Source: Propionibacteriaceae bacterium
GTDB taxonomy: Bacteria; Actinomycetota; Actinomycetes; Propionibacteriales; Propionibacteriaceae
NCBI GenBank assembly: GCA_031272685.1
Contig: JAISTI010000002.1
Span: 1 to 8,607 of the forward strand
Length of the DNA: 8,607 bases
Direction: 5' to 3'
Numbering within the stretch: position 1 is the first letter of the stretch; every line of letters starts with the position of its first letter. A program made the position numbers and the translations under genes. This document shows positions 1-7,203 of this stretch, piece after piece. The notes beneath the pieces are model-generated. The model saw only the letters and a list, made by a program, of their open reading frames with translations, made no database searches and had not been told where the DNA came from.

Positions 1-1
1 C

Positions 2-115
2 GACGCCGCTGCCGCGACCGGCCCGCAGGAAGCGGGCGCGGATGAAAACCCGCCAGATGGCGACCCGCTCCCCGACCCGGATTTCTCGCTCACCGGCGAA
101 TCCTGCCCCCGCTAG
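2..115 (+). CDS. C-terminal tail of an unidentified upstream gene (partial)
   Basis: An open frame enters from the left edge and ends at TAG (113-115). It reads 37 codons with no stop and is rich in Ala, Asp, Pro, Glu and Gly, ending in Asp-Phe-Ser-Leu-Thr-Gly-Glu-Ser-Cys-Pro-Arg. Third positions are mostly G or C, as in the real genes here. Frame 1 soon meets a stop, and frame 3 gives an Arg-rich product that looks like a shadow. The stop lies 14 nt before the start of the next gene, which suggests one transcription unit. Too little is visible to assign a family; the acidic, Pro-rich composition suggests a disordered tail. The frame choice is an inference from composition and spacing. Confidence 0.5.
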   Translation, partial: DAAAATGPQEAGADENPPDGDPLPDPDFSLTGESCPR

Positions 116-129
116 CCAAAGGAAAACTG

Positions 130-882
130 ATGAAGAACACACCCGCCAAACTGCTGGCCGCCGCCTTGCTCGCGTTGGCCCTGCTGGCCGCCGGCCCGGC
201 CGCCACCGGCGCCCACGCCGCCGACTACGAGAAATGGGAGGACTGCGATTGGGACGGCTATGACGACCACACCGGGGTGAAAGTCCCCTGGCCGGGGTTC
301 GACGGCACGAAGGGCGACACCCCTTCAGGGGCGTCTTCCACCTCGCAGACCGGCAAGCAGCAGGCCGCCGAGGCGGAGGCCAAAGCCAAAGCACAGGCCA
401 AGGCGAAAGCCGAAGCGCAAGCCCAAGCACAGGCGGAGGCGGAAGCGAAAGCCAAAGCGGAGGCGAAAGCCAAGGCGGAAGCGGCGGCGAAAAAGAAGGC
501 CGAAGCCGCGAAGAAGAAAGCGGAAGCGGCGAAGAAGAAGGCCGAAGCGGAAGCAAAGGCCAAGGCCGAGGCAAAGGCGAAAGCGGCCGCGTCGGCCAGC
601 GCCAAGGCCTCGGCCACTCCTACAGCCGCGACAGCCACGCGGACGGCCACGCCCACGCCCACGCCAACTGCCACACCCACGCCGTCGGCCACCGCCGCGC
701 CCACGCCCACACCCGCCGCCACCCCGGCAGCCGAAACCGCCGGAATTGCCGCGAGCCCGGCCGCCACCGCCGCCACCGTCCCGTCCGACGAGGTGAACGC
801 GGGCCTATACATCTTGGGGGGTTTGGCGGTTTTGGGCGGCGGCGCGGTTGGTGTGACCAGCATCATCCGCCGCCGGAACTGA
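130..882 (+). CDS. Secreted Ala/Lys/Glu-rich helical protein with Thr/Pro stalk and C-terminal membrane anchor
   Basis: This 250-residue protein is of no family I recognise. Residues 1-30 are a signal peptide: Lys at 2 and 7, a Leu/Ala core, and a probable cut after Ala-His-Ala (30). Residues 31-62 are a small acidic, aromatic segment with Trp 36, 41 and 54, Asp-rich stretches and the only Cys (39). Residues 77-153 are almost only Ala, Lys, Glu and Gln, predicted to form a long charged helix like the TolA or PspA stalk regions. Residues 161-216 are a Thr/Pro/Ala linker. Residues 224-246 form a Gly/Leu/Val-rich membrane segment followed by Arg-Arg-Arg-Asn, the layout of an outward-facing protein anchored at its C terminus. 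There is no LPXTG motif before the segment. AAAGGAAAA at 117-125 is a good ribosome site for ATG 130. A surface stalk or adhesin-like role is only an inference; similarity searches will be confounded by the low complexity. Confidence 0.8.
   Translation: MKNTPAKLLAAALLALALLAAGPAATGAHAADYEKWEDCDWDGYDDHTGVKVPWPGFDGTKGDTPSGASSTSQTGKQQAAEAEAKAKAQAKAKAEAQAQAQAEAEAKAKAEAKAKAEAAAKKKAEAAKKKAEAAKKKAEAEAKAKAEAKAKAAASASAKASATPTAATATRTATPTPTPTATPTPSATAAPTPTPAATPAAETAGIAASPAATAATVPSDEVNAGLYILGGLAVLGGGAVGVTSIIRRRN
358..588 (+). repeat. Degenerate Ala/Lys/Glu repeat region within the surface protein gene
   Basis: This stretch encodes about 77 residues of alternating Ala with Lys, Glu or Gln. In the middle, nt 490-552 hold three near-identical 21-nt units encoding Lys-Lys-Lys-Ala-Glu-Ala-Ala/Glu, a seven-residue period suited to a helix. 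Synonymous differences between units (aag/aaa, gcc/gcg, gaa/gag) show they are not freshly duplicated copies. Confidence 0.8.
610..729 (+). repeat. Thr/Pro/Ala linker repeats
   Basis: Short direct repeats of the type cccacg/acgccc encode Thr-Pro-Thr-Pro and Ala-Thr-Pro units (about residues 161-200) between the charged helix and the membrane anchor. Such linkers are usually extended wall-spanning stalks in Gram-positive surface proteins, and may be O-glycosylated in actinobacteria. That role is inferred. Confidence 0.65.
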
Positions 883-938
883 CGAAAAGAAGCGCGGGTT
901 GTGGCCGCAGGGCGGCGGCCGGTGGAGTTAGCTACGGC
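883..938. terminator. Convergent gap with a possible weak hairpin
   Basis: This 56-bp gap separates the surface protein gene (+) from the DUF3073 gene (-), so two transcripts must end here. A 6-bp GC stem lies at 903-908/915-920 (ggccgc/gcggcc) with a 6-nt loop. Neither side has a proper T run; on the minus strand a TTCTTTT stretch (885-891) lies downstream but about 12 nt away. Termination here is a guess from location. Confidence 0.2.
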
Positions 939-1127
939 TCAGCCGTCGGCGAGGTCGGCGTAGCGCTCGACGAGATCGGCATAGGGATCGTCTTCGACTT
1001 CTTCGGGCGCCTCGTCGGGGCCCCCGCGCAGCTCGCGTTCGAGCGCGGTGAGGTCGGTGTCGATGGAACGGTATTTCAGATCGCGTGCGACTTTTGTCTG
1101 CTTCGCTTTTGCACGGCCGCGCCCCAT
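939..1127 (-). CDS. Small DUF3073-type protein
   Basis: This 62-residue protein has a basic N-terminal half beginning Met-Gly-Arg-Gly-Arg-Ala-Lys-Ala-Lys-Gln and containing Lys-Val-Ala-Arg-Asp-Leu-Lys-Tyr. The C-terminal half is acidic and ends Tyr-Ala-Asp-Leu-Ala-Asp-Gly. This matches my memory of DUF3073, a short actinobacterial family often found beside purM; its function is unknown. The frame is open upstream to an ATG at 1169, but I chose ATG 1127 because the family starts with the MGRGR motif and the extra 14 residues are unlike it. A GAGGGGG stretch 12 nt upstream is a somewhat distant ribosome site. The gene follows purM on the same strand after a 101-nt gap that may carry its own promoter. 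Confidence 0.85.
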   Translation of the reverse strand: MGRGRAKAKQTKVARDLKYRSIDTDLTALERELRGGPDEAPEEVEDDPYADLVERYADLADG

Positions 1128-1184
1128 AGCTCGGATCGGCCCCCTCTGGTCAGCGCGGCCTTGCCGCAATAGGTTTCTTCGTGG

Positions 1185-1233
1185 GGTAAAGACTACCTAA
1201 TTACGCCACGCTTTCCAAAGGTAGTCCGTTACC
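1185..1233 (-). repeat. Inverted repeat overlapping the purM stop codon
   Basis: The left arm GGTAA-A-GACTACCT (1185-1198) pairs with the right arm AGGTAGTC-CG-TTACC (1219-1233). The 8-bp and 5-bp perfect parts are separated by a 1x2 nt bulge, and the loop is 20 nt (1199-1218). The purM TAA (1229-1231) lies in one arm. There is no T run after the stem, so it is not a classic intrinsic terminator. It could be an mRNA-stabilising or attenuating hairpin, a processing site, or an operator for the promoter proposed within it. Confidence 0.6.
1190..1218 (-). promoter_or_regulatory. Possible promoter of the DUF3073 gene
   Basis: On the minus strand, TTGGAA (1213-1218) and TAGTCT (1190-1195) are separated by exactly 17 bp. 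They match the sigma-70-type -35 and -10 hexamers at 4/6 and 3/6 positions. The -10 lies about 60 nt before ATG 1127, and the pair sits in the largest non-coding gap of the window. Such partial matches arise easily by chance. Confidence 0.3.
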
Positions 1234-2305
1234 GGTGCGCGCCGAACAGGTGCGCGCCACTCGCGCCGGGGGTGGATTCCACGATTCCGCACACCCAGGA
1301 GGGCACTTGCCGCACGTCGAGCACCGCCTGGACGCGCGCGGCGGCCTCCGGGGCGGCCAGCAGAACCATGCCGACGCCCTGGTTCAGGGTGGCTTCGATG
1401 TCGGGCTGGGAGATGCCGCCGGCTTGCTGCGCCAGCTGGAAGATGGCCGGCGGCGTCCAGGTGGCGCGGTCGACCATCGCGCTCAATCCGGCCGGCAGCA
1501 CCCGGGCCAGGTTGTTGGCCAGCCCGCCGCCGGTGACGTGGCTCATGGCGTGGATTCCGCCCGGCACTTCGGACAGCACTTGGAGCAGGTCGGCGGCGTA
1601 CACCTTGGTGGGGGTGAGCAGCGCTTCACCGAGGGTCTGGCCAAGTTCGGGCATGTACCGTTCCAGCGCCCCCACATCGCGCAGAAATACCCTTCTGACA
1701 AGGGAAAATCCGTTGGAGTGCAGCCCGGAGGAGGCCAGGGCGATCACCACGTCGCCCTCTTGGACTCGCTCGGGGCCGAGCAGGTTGTCAGCCTCCACCA
1801 CGCCGGTGGTGGCCCCGGCGATGTCGAACTCGTCCGGCTGCAGCAAGCCGGGATGCTCGGCCGTCTCCCCGCCAAGGAGGGCTACATTGTTTTCGGCGCA
1901 GGCGTTCGCGATGCCGCGCACGATAGCGGCGACGCGCTCGGGAAAGACCTTGCCGCAAGCGATGTAGTCGGTGAGGAAGAGCGGCTCTGCCCCCACCACC
2001 ACCAAGTCGTCGATGAGCATGCCGACGAGGTCGTACCCCACCGTGTCGTAGACGCCCATTTGCCTGGCGATATCCACTTTGGTGCCCACCCCGTCGGTGG
2101 AGGTGGCCAGCAGCGGATGGGCGTACTTGGCCAGCGTGGCGGCGTCGAAGAGCCCGGCGAAACCGCCGATGCCGCCGAGCACCTCCGGGCGGCGGGTCTT
2201 GGCGATCGACGCCTTCATCAGCTCGACGGCCCGTTCTCCAGCCTCGATGTCCACCCCGGCCAGCGCGTAGGCGGACTTGCCGGCCTGGTCAGTTTCAGCA
2301 GCCAT
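1229..2305 (-). CDS. purM: Phosphoribosylformylglycinamidine cyclo-ligase (AIR synthetase)
   Basis: This cytosolic enzyme uses ATP to close the imidazole ring, converting FGAM to AIR (step 5 of purine synthesis). The 358 residues match the family length. Seen motifs include the ATP-binding Ser-Thr-Asp-Gly-Val-Gly-Thr-Lys (69-76), Asp-Asp-Leu-Val-Val-Val-Gly-Ala-Glu-Pro (99-108) and Asp-Tyr-Ile-Ala-Cys-Gly-Lys (113-119). Also present are Gly-Gly-Glu-Thr-Ala-Glu, Ser-Ser-Gly-Leu-His-Ser-Asn-Gly-Phe-Ser and His-Val-Thr-Gly-Gly-Gly-Leu. The ATG at 2305 overlaps the end of purF by 11 nt and is preceded by GGGGGA five bases upstream, so translation is probably coupled. The gene ends in TAA, showing that TAA is a normal stop in this genome. 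No damage is visible. Confidence 0.97.
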   Translation of the reverse strand: MAAETDQAGKSAYALAGVDIEAGERAVELMKASIAKTRRPEVLGGIGGFAGLFDAATLAKYAHPLLATSTDGVGTKVDIARQMGVYDTVGYDLVGMLIDDLVVVGAEPLFLTDYIACGKVFPERVAAIVRGIANACAENNVALLGGETAEHPGLLQPDEFDIAGATTGVVEADNLLGPERVQEGDVVIALASSGLHSNGFSLVRRVFLRDVGALERYMPELGQTLGEALLTPTKVYAADLLQVLSEVPGGIHAMSHVTGGGLANNLARVLPAGLSAMVDRATWTPPAIFQLAQQAGGISQPDIEATLNQGVGMVLLAAPEAAARVQAVLDVRQVPSWVCGIVESTPGASGAHLFGAHR

Positions 2306-3980
2306 GGACGTCCCCCACCAGCAATTCTTGGTATGCGGCGTCGTCTGGGGGCGCGGCGGCGTCCGGGGCCGAAATCGGCTCCACCGCCAGCTCCGGCCCG
2401 TAGCTCAAACCCATCTGCTCCATCCGCTCTTGCGGCACATGCACCGGATACAGCCCGTCGAAGCAGGCGCAGCACAACTTGCGGCGCGGCACCCCGGTGC
2501 AGGCCACCAAACCCTCCAGCGAGATGTAGCCGAGGGTGTCGGCGCCGATTGACATGCGGATTTCGTCGATTGAGAGGCCGGGGGCGATCAATTCGGCGCG
2601 GGTGGCGAAGTCGATGCCGTAGAAGCACGGCCACATGACGGGCGGGGATGCGATGCGCACATGCACCTCGGCGGCCCCGGCCTCCCGCAGCATCTTCACC
2701 AGCGCCCGCTGGGTGTTGCCGCGCACGATGGAATCGTCTACGACGATGAGCCGCTTGCCTTCGATTACGTCGCGGATGGGGTTCAGCTTCAGCCGGATGC
2801 CGAGCTGGCGGATGGTCTGGGACGGCTGGATGAAAGTGCGGCCGACATAGGCGTTTTTCACCAGCCCCTGCCCGTACGGGATGCCGGAGGCCTCCGCGTA
2901 GCCGATGGCGGACGGGGTGCCGGATTCCGGGGTGGGGATGACGAGGTCGGCGTCCACCGGGGATTCCATCGCGAGGGTGCGGCCGATTTCGGTGCGCACC
3001 TGGTAGATGCGCCGCCCGGAAATCTTGGTGTCCGGGCGGGCCAGGTAGACAAACTCGAACAGGCAGCCTTTCGGATCGGGCTCGGCGAAGCTGGTGGAGC
3101 GCAGCCCGGCCGAAGAGATGGTGATCATCTCCCCCGGCTCGACCTCGCGGATGAAGGTGGCGCCGATGATGTCGAGGGCGGCCGTCTCCGAGGCCACCAC
3201 CCAGCCGCCGGCCAGCCGCCCCAGCACCAGCGGGTGGATGCCTTGCGGGTCGCGGGCGGCGAAGAGGGTGTTTTCGGTGCAGAACACCAGGCAGAACGCG
3301 CCTTTGAGGCGGGGCAAGATTTCATGGGCGGCGGCCATCGCGAGGGTTTGCCCGCCGATCAGCCGGGCGAACAGCGCGGCCAGCAGCGCGGTGTCGGAGG
3401 TGGAATCCATACGTACTTTGTGCGGCACGCCATGCTCGCGGTCCAGCTCCGAGAGCCAGTCTTCCAGCTCATCGGTGTTGGTCAGGTTGCCGTTGTGGGC
3501 CAGAGCCATGCCGCCCTCTGGGGTGCCTTGGAAAGTGGGCTGGGAGTTGTCCCAGGTGGAGGACCCGGTGGTGGAGTAGCGGCAATGGCCGACGGCCAGG
3601 TGGCCGTGCAGCGAGTTCAGGGTGGCTTCGTCGAAGACGTGGCTGACCAGCCCCATGTCTTTGACCACCATGATGCGGTCGCCGTTGGAGACGGCCATGC
3701 CGGCGGATTCCTGCCCGCGGTGCTGCAGCGCGAAAAGCCCGTAATAGGTGAGTTTGGCCACGTCTTCGCCCGGCGCGTAAACGCCGAAGACGCCGCACTC
3801 GTCTTCCGGGTGCGGCTCGTCTTCGTCGATGTAACCGTCAACTTGCGGCGCCAACTGAGGATCGAGGCAGCCGGCTTCGAAACCGAACCCGTCCACCTGC
3901 TCCTCCTGTTCACGCCGAGAAGGAACGATATTACCTTCCGCGTCCAACTGCGGGGCCAGCTCGCGGGCGATGGCGCTCAC
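2295..3980 (-). CDS. purF: Amidophosphoribosyltransferase (PurF)
   Basis: PurF catalyses the first committed step, PRPP plus glutamine to 5-phosphoribosylamine. From GTG 3980 the protein has 561 residues. Cys62 (in Glu-Asp-Glu-Cys-Gly-Val-Phe-Gly) is the expected N-terminal nucleophile after propeptide removal. It heads a glutaminase domain with Gln-His-Arg-Gly-Gln-Glu-Ser-Ala-Gly (86-94) and His-Asn-Gly-Asn-Leu. The phosphoribosyltransferase domain has the PRPP loop [11 protein letters not shown] (413-423). Cys306, Cys452 and the Cys-Cys-Ala-Cys cluster (503-506) fit the [4Fe-4S] form known from Bacillus PurF. GTG 3980 overlaps the purL stop as GTGA and has GGAG five bases upstream. That start gives a 61-residue propeptide, long for the family. 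GTG 3896, behind AGGAGG, would shorten it to 33. The enzyme call is secure; the start is not. Confidence 0.96.
   Translation of the reverse strand: MSAIARELAPQLDAEGNIVPSRREQEEQVDGFGFEAGCLDPQLAPQVDGYIDEDEPHPEDECGVFGVYAPGEDVAKLTYYGLFALQHRGQESAGMAVSNGDRIMVVKDMGLVSHVFDEATLNSLHGHLAVGHCRYSTTGSSTWDNSQPTFQGTPEGGMALAHNGNLTNTDELEDWLSELDREHGVPHKVRMDSTSDTALLAALFARLIGGQTLAMAAAHEILPRLKGAFCLVFCTENTLFAARDPQGIHPLVLGRLAGGWVVASETAALDIIGATFIREVEPGEMITISSAGLRSTSFAEPDPKGCLFEFVYLARPDTKISGRRIYQVRTEIGRTLAMESPVDADLVIPTPESGTPSAIGYAEASGIPYGQGLVKNAYVGRTFIQPSQTIRQLGIRLKLNPIRDVIEGKRLIVVDDSIVRGNTQRALVKMLREAGAAEVHVRIASPPVMWPCFYGIDFATRAELIAPGLSIDEIRMSIGADTLGYISLEGLVACTGVPRRKLCCACFDGLYPVHVPQERMEQMGLSYGPELAVEPISAPDAAAPPDDAAYQELLVGDVHGC
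3894..3907 (-). promoter_or_regulatory. Strong ribosome site and alternative GTG start of purF
   Basis: On the minus strand AGGAGG (3902-3907) is followed by AGCAG and then GTG (3894-3896), in the purF frame at codon 29. The site is a better Shine-Dalgarno match than the one before GTG 3980. It may be the real or a second start, which would separate purF translation from purL. It may also be chance, since the same bases encode Gln-Glu-Glu-Gln. Confidence 0.4.
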
Positions 3981-5896
3981 TGCGGCTCCGCCCCCATCGC
4001 GTTCGGGATGACGGCGCGCCACTGCGCTTCCAGCTCGGCCAGGCCGACGGAGAATTGCCCCCCGACGGCAATCTCCGGATCGGGCGAGACCTTGCCGATT
4101 ACCGCCAGCGGCACGCCGTGGGCGCGGGCCAGCGATTCCAAAAGCCCGAGCTTGGCGGCCGGGAGCGAGACCAGCGCCCGTGCCGGGGTTTCGGAGAAGA
4201 GCGCGGTGAAGTCGTCGCCTTCGAGGGTGACCCGCACTCCGAGGCCGCCGAGGATTGCGGATTCGGCCAGGGCGACGGCCAGGCCACCGTCGGAAAGATC
4301 GTGGGCGGAGGAGAGCAGGTGGTCTTTGGCGCAGCGGATGAGCACCTGGGCCAGCGCCTGCTCGGCGGGGAAATCCGGCTGCGGCGGCCGGCCGCCCAGG
4401 TGGCCGTGCACGACTTCGGCCCAGGCCGAGCCGTCCAAATCCGGCTTCGTCTCGCCCAACACCGCCACGAGGTCGCCGGCGGCGGCGAAACCGGCTTTGA
4501 GGCGGTCGGCGACGTTGTCGATGACGCCGAGCATGCCCACCAGCGGGGTGGGCATGATGTTGACATCCCCGGTGCGGTTGTAGAAGGAGACGTTGCCGCC
4601 GGTGACGGGGGTGCCGAGCGCTTGGCAGCCGGCGATCAGCCCGTCGACGGCCTGCGAGAACTGCCACATGACCTCGGGGTCTTCGGGGGAGCCGAAGTTC
4701 AGGCAGTCGGTGATGGCCACCGGCTCCGCGCCGGTGGCGGCCACATTGCGGTATGCCTCCGCGAGCGACAACTCCGCCCCGACGAAGGGATCGAGCATGG
4801 TGAAACGCGAGTTGGCGTCGGTGCTGAGCGCCACCCCCAGGCCGGATTCTTCGTCGACGCGCAGCATGCCGGAATCCTGCGGCTGGGCCAGCGCGGTGTT
4901 GCCGCGCACGTAGCGGTCGTATTGGTCGGTCACCCAAGACTTGTCGCATTGGTTGGGCGAGGTGACGACTTGGCGGAACTGGGCTTCCAGTTCGGCGCCC
5001 CCTGCGGGGCGGGGCAGCTTGGCGGAGCTGTCGGCGTTCAGCGCGTCCAGCCAGGCCGGGCGTTCCATCGGCCGCTCGTAAACCGGGCCCTCGTGGGCGA
5101 CGGTGCGCGGGTCGACGTCTACGACCGTCTCGCCGTGCCAGTCGATGACGAGGTGGCTGCCTTCGGTGACCTCGCCGATGACGGTGGCCAACACGTCCCA
5201 TTTGGCGCAAATCTCGAAGAAACGGCCGAGGTTCTCCGGCTCGACGACGCAGGCCATCCGCTCCTGCGACTCGCTCATAAGGATTTCTTCGGGGGTGAGG
5301 GTGTTGTCGCGCAGCGGGACGAGGTCGAGGTCGATGTGCATGCCGCCGTCTCCCGAGGCGGCCAGCTCGCTGGTGGCGCAGGAGATGCCGGCCGCTCCGA
5401 GATCTTGGATGCCGTTGACGATGCCCGCCTGGAACAGCTCCAGGGTGCATTCGATGAGCAGCTTCTCCATGAACGGGTCGCCCACCTGCACGCTGGGGCG
5501 CTTGGCCGGGCCGTCGGCATCGAACGTTTCGGAAGCCAGCACCGAGGCGCCGCCGATGCCGTCGCCGCCGGTGGTGGCGCCATACAGGATTACCTTGTTG
5601 CCGGTGCCGCGGGCGAAGGCCAGGTGCAGGTCTTCATGGCGCAGCACACCCACCGAAAGCGCGTTGACAAGGGGATTTCCGTAGTAGCAATCGTGGAAGA
5701 CGACCTCGCCGCCGATATTGGGCAGCCCCAGGCAGTTGCCGTAGCCGCCAACGCCCGCCACGATGCCGGGCAACACCCGGGCGGTGTCCGGGGCGTCGAG
5801 GCGGCCGAAGCGCAGGCTGTCCATGGAGGCCACCGGGCGCGCGCCCATGGCCAGGATGTCGCGCACGATGCCGCCCACGCCGGTGGCCGCGCCTTG
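3977..5896 (-). CDS. purL: PurL C-terminal fragment (after the premature stop)
   Basis: This is 639 open codons in the same frame as the N-terminal fragment. The first usable start is GTG 5878 (Gly-Gly-Ile-Val-Arg-Asp follows), giving 633 residues, but only a poor AAGGCG lies upstream, about 10 nt away. The fragment holds both synthetase halves yet lacks the N-terminal region and catalytic His. Reinitiation is possible but would probably give an inactive protein. Confidence 0.45.
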   Translation of the reverse strand, partial: QGAATGVGGIVRDILAMGARPVASMDSLRFGRLDAPDTARVLPGIVAGVGGYGNCLGLPNIGGEVVFHDCYYGNPLVNALSVGVLRHEDLHLAFARGTGNKVILYGATTGGDGIGGASVLASETFDADGPAKRPSVQVGDPFMEKLLIECTLELFQAGIVNGIQDLGAAGISCATSELAASGDGGMHIDLDLVPLRDNTLTPEEILMSESQERMACVVEPENLGRFFEICAKWDVLATVIGEVTEGSHLVIDWHGETVVDVDPRTVAHEGPVYERPMERPAWLDALNADSSAKLPRPAGGAELEAQFRQVVTSPNQCDKSWVTDQYDRYVRGNTALAQPQDSGMLRVDEESGLGVALSTDANSRFTMLDPFVGAELSLAEAYRNVAATGAEPVAITDCLNFGSPEDPEVMWQFSQAVDGLIAGCQALGTPVTGGNVSFYNRTGDVNIMPTPLVGMLGVIDNVADRLKAGFAAAGDLVAVLGETKPDLDGSAWAEVVHGHLGGRPPQPDFPAEQALAQVLIRCAKDHLLSSAHDLSDGGLAVALAESAILGGLGVRVTLEGDDFTALFSETPARALVSLPAAKLGLLESLARAHGVPLAVIGKVSPDPEIAVGGQFSVGLAELEAQWRAVIPNAMGAEPQ

Positions 5897-6238
5897 TTAG
5901 GGCTCCACATAGGACGGGTGGTTGTGGGATTCGGCCTTGAAGGTGACGGCCCAGCCGCCGCCGACGTCCACCACCCCGGCTTGTTCGCCGATGCCCGCCA
6001 GCAGCGGGCCGCGCGGGGTGGTTTTGGCAAGCTGCGCGAAGCGCTTCAGGTGCACTTTGGAGGATTTGTATGAGCAGTGCTCCGACCACATCACCGAATA
6101 CATGGCCAGCTCGCAGCTGGTGGGCCGGCGGCCGAGGATGTCTTTGATGGCCTGGTATTCGTCAGCCTTGAGGCCAAGCTCGGCCCAGGGCTGGGAGACG
6201 TCGGGGGTGGCTTGCGCGTTGGCCACTGTGTCAGTCAT
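5897..6238 (-). CDS. purL: PurL N-terminal fragment (113 residues, before the premature stop)
   Basis: This is the product if translation ends at the TAA. It begins with ATG 6238 immediately after the purQ TAA, with AGG seven bases upstream (in AAGGTAGG). It keeps the family's N-terminal helical part and the [10 protein letters not shown] motif, but ends at Tyr-Val-Glu-Pro, inside a conserved active-site segment. It lacks the synthetase domains and cannot be active alone. Confidence 0.55.
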   Translation of the reverse strand: MTDTVANAQATPDVSQPWAELGLKADEYQAIKDILGRRPTSCELAMYSVMWSEHCSYKSSKVHLKRFAQLAKTTPRGPLLAGIGEQAGVVDVGGGWAVTFKAESHNHPSYVEP

Positions 6239-6916
6239 TTACGCACCTACCTTCGCCATCAGGAACCGCGCCAGGCTTTCGAAGAACGGCCGGCCGTCTT
6301 GGTTGGGCGCGGTGACGGGATCGATGTTGTGCTCGGGGTGGGGCATCAGGCCGACCACATTGCCGCGCTCGTTGGTGATGCCGGCGATGTCGTTGACCGA
6401 TCCGTTCGGGTTGCCGAGATAGCGGAAGACGACCCGGTGCTCGGCTTCGAGCATCCGCACCGTTTCGGCGTCGGCTTGGTAATTGCCCTCGCCGTGTTTG
6501 ATGACGATGTTGATCTCGTCTCCGGCGGTGAAGGCGTTCGTCCAGACGGTGTCGGAGGATTCGACGCGCAAGTTTTGGTCTTGGCAGTAGAAGGTGCGCC
6601 GGTCGTTGCGGATGAGCGCGCCGGGCAGCAGCCGGGCCTCGCACAGCACCTGGAACCCGTTGCAGATGCCCAGCACCGGAAGGCCTTCCCCGGCGGCCTT
6701 GATGACCTGCGCCATCACCGGCGAAAAGCGGGCGATCGCGCCGCAGCGGAGGTAATCGCCGTACGAGAAACCGCCGGGCAGGATTACCGCGTCCACCCCT
6801 TGCAGCGAATCGGAGGCGTGCCAGAGGGCGACCGGCTCGCCACCGGTGAGCTTGACGGCCTGGCGGGCGTCCGCGTCGTCAAGGGAACCGGGAAAAGTGA
6901 CTACCCCGACCCTCAT
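6239..6916 (-). CDS. purQ: FGAM synthase glutaminase subunit (PurQ)
   Basis: This 225-residue class I glutamine amidotransferase releases ammonia for PurL. Visible residues are the nucleophile Cys85 in Leu-Gly-Ile-Cys-Asn-Gly-Phe-Gln and the His193/Glu195 pair in [18 protein letters not shown] (46-57) is the family signature. I chose ATG 6916 because the family begins with a short strand (Arg-Val-Gly-Val-Val-Thr-Phe-Pro-Gly) and because it overlaps the purS stop as ATGA; AGGG lies seven bases upstream. The frame is open further upstream, but that part runs antiphase through purS and DUF4340 and is not real. It ends in TAA directly before the purL ATG. Confidence 0.97.
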   Translation of the reverse strand: MRVGVVTFPGSLDDADARQAVKLTGGEPVALWHASDSLQGVDAVILPGGFSYGDYLRCGAIARFSPVMAQVIKAAGEGLPVLGICNGFQVLCEARLLPGALIRNDRRTFYCQDQNLRVESSDTVWTNAFTAGDEINIVIKHGEGNYQADAETVRMLEAEHRVVFRYLGNPNGSVNDIAGITNERGNVVGLMPHPEHNIDPVTAPNQDGRPFFESLARFLMAKVGA

Positions 6917-7155
6917 TCGCCGACCCTGACGACGTAATTCTCGATGGTGGTGTTGGCCAGCAGCGAATCGGCCGCCACCTGGGCTTGCTCCAGGCGCTCT
7001 GGGGTGATTTCGCCCTCCACCTCGATTTCGAAGCGCGTCCCCTGGCGCACGCTGAGGCCGGTGTAGCCGAGCCGCTTGAGCGCGCCCGTCACCGCTTTGC
7101 CTTGCGGATCGAGAATCTCGGGTTTTGGCATAACATCCACAACAATTTGGGCCAT
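6913..7155 (-). CDS. purS: FGAM synthase subunit PurS
   Basis: This 80-residue protein is the small structural subunit that joins PurL and PurQ and helps channel ammonia. It starts [20 protein letters not shown], the typical PurS opening. It continues with Leu-Gly-Tyr and [11 protein letters not shown], and ends [10 protein letters not shown]. AGGA seven bases before ATG 7155 is a good ribosome site. It is the first gene of the packed pur cluster and lies 48 nt after the DUF4340 gene. Confidence 0.97.
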   Translation of the reverse strand: MAQIVVDVMPKPEILDPQGKAVTGALKRLGYTGLSVRQGTRFEIEVEGEITPERLEQAQVAADSLLANTTIENYVVRVGE

Positions 7156-7203
7156 GCCGCAATCCTAACCGCCGGGTATGGCAGTTCTGGGGAGCGCCCA
7201 AAC
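7156..7203 (-). other. Short gap before purS, no clear control element
   Basis: These 48 nt separate the DUF4340 stop from purS. I see only the purS ribosome site (AGGA), a 4-bp stem without a T run, and a poor promoter match (TTGGGC and CATACC, 15-bp spacing). No riboswitch-sized RNA fits here. The pur genes are therefore either co-transcribed with gldG/DUF4340 or use a weak promoter here or inside the DUF4340 gene. Confidence 0.35.

Larger units (their letters stand above)
3977..6238 (-). pseudogene. purL: FGAM synthase large subunit, interrupted by an in-frame TAA
   Basis: PurL is the ATP-dependent synthetase subunit that, with PurS and PurQ, converts FGAR and glutamine to FGAM. Read through, the frame spans 753 codons, the normal length of small PurL. 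It has Trp-Ser-Glu-His-Cys (51-55; His54 aligns with catalytic His32 of Thermotoga PurL), [10 protein letters not shown], then stop TAA (5897-5899), then [13 protein letters not shown]. The family has Tyr at the stop position, so one base change (TAC or TAT to TAA) explains it. All later PurL motifs are intact, including Gly-Gly-Asp-Gly-Ile-Gly-Gly, Ser-Glu-Ser-Gln-Glu-Arg-Met and His-Asp-Leu-Ser-Asp-Gly-Gly, and I saw no frameshift or second stop. ATG 6238 directly follows the purQ stop; the TGA overlaps the purF GTG. It is either a recent pseudogene, a sequence error, or read through. Confidence 0.85.

Noticed and set aside
258..866. Ala-rich minus-strand frame opposite the stalk protein
   Set aside because: It is the complement of the repetitive Ala/Lys/Glu and Thr/Pro codons. 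The plus-strand reading has a signal peptide, a ribosome site and a membrane anchor.
934..946. Perfect small palindrome ACGGCT-C-AGCCGT at the end of the DUF3073 gene
   Set aside because: A one-base loop cannot fold well as RNA and there is no T run; in GC-rich DNA such a palindrome is expected by chance.
2295..5450. A 1051-codon minus-strand frame joining purF to an Arg-rich upstream extension
   Set aside because: Only the part from 3980 down is PurF; the rest is an out-of-phase reading of purL with Arg/Pro-rich shadow composition.
5897..5899. Recoding of TAA as Tyr or another amino acid across the genome
   Set aside because: purM and purQ end at TAA exactly where the families end, and the purQ TAA abuts the purL start, so TAA works as a stop here.
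4055..6073. Long open frame of 672 codons on the plus strand opposite purL (and a similar 640-codon one at 2661-4583)
   Set aside because: They lie antisense to clear PurL and PurF, are rich in Gly, Ala, Arg, His and Val as expected of GC-rich shadows, and show no family motif.
3977..6238. A natural two-gene split of PurL
   Set aside because: The break lies within a conserved active-site segment, no bases are inserted, and the second piece lacks a good ribosome site. A simple nonsense change fits better.
7156..7203. Purine riboswitch or PurR-type operator before purS
   Set aside because: The gap is only 48 nt, with no paired aptamer-like structure and no convincing palindrome.
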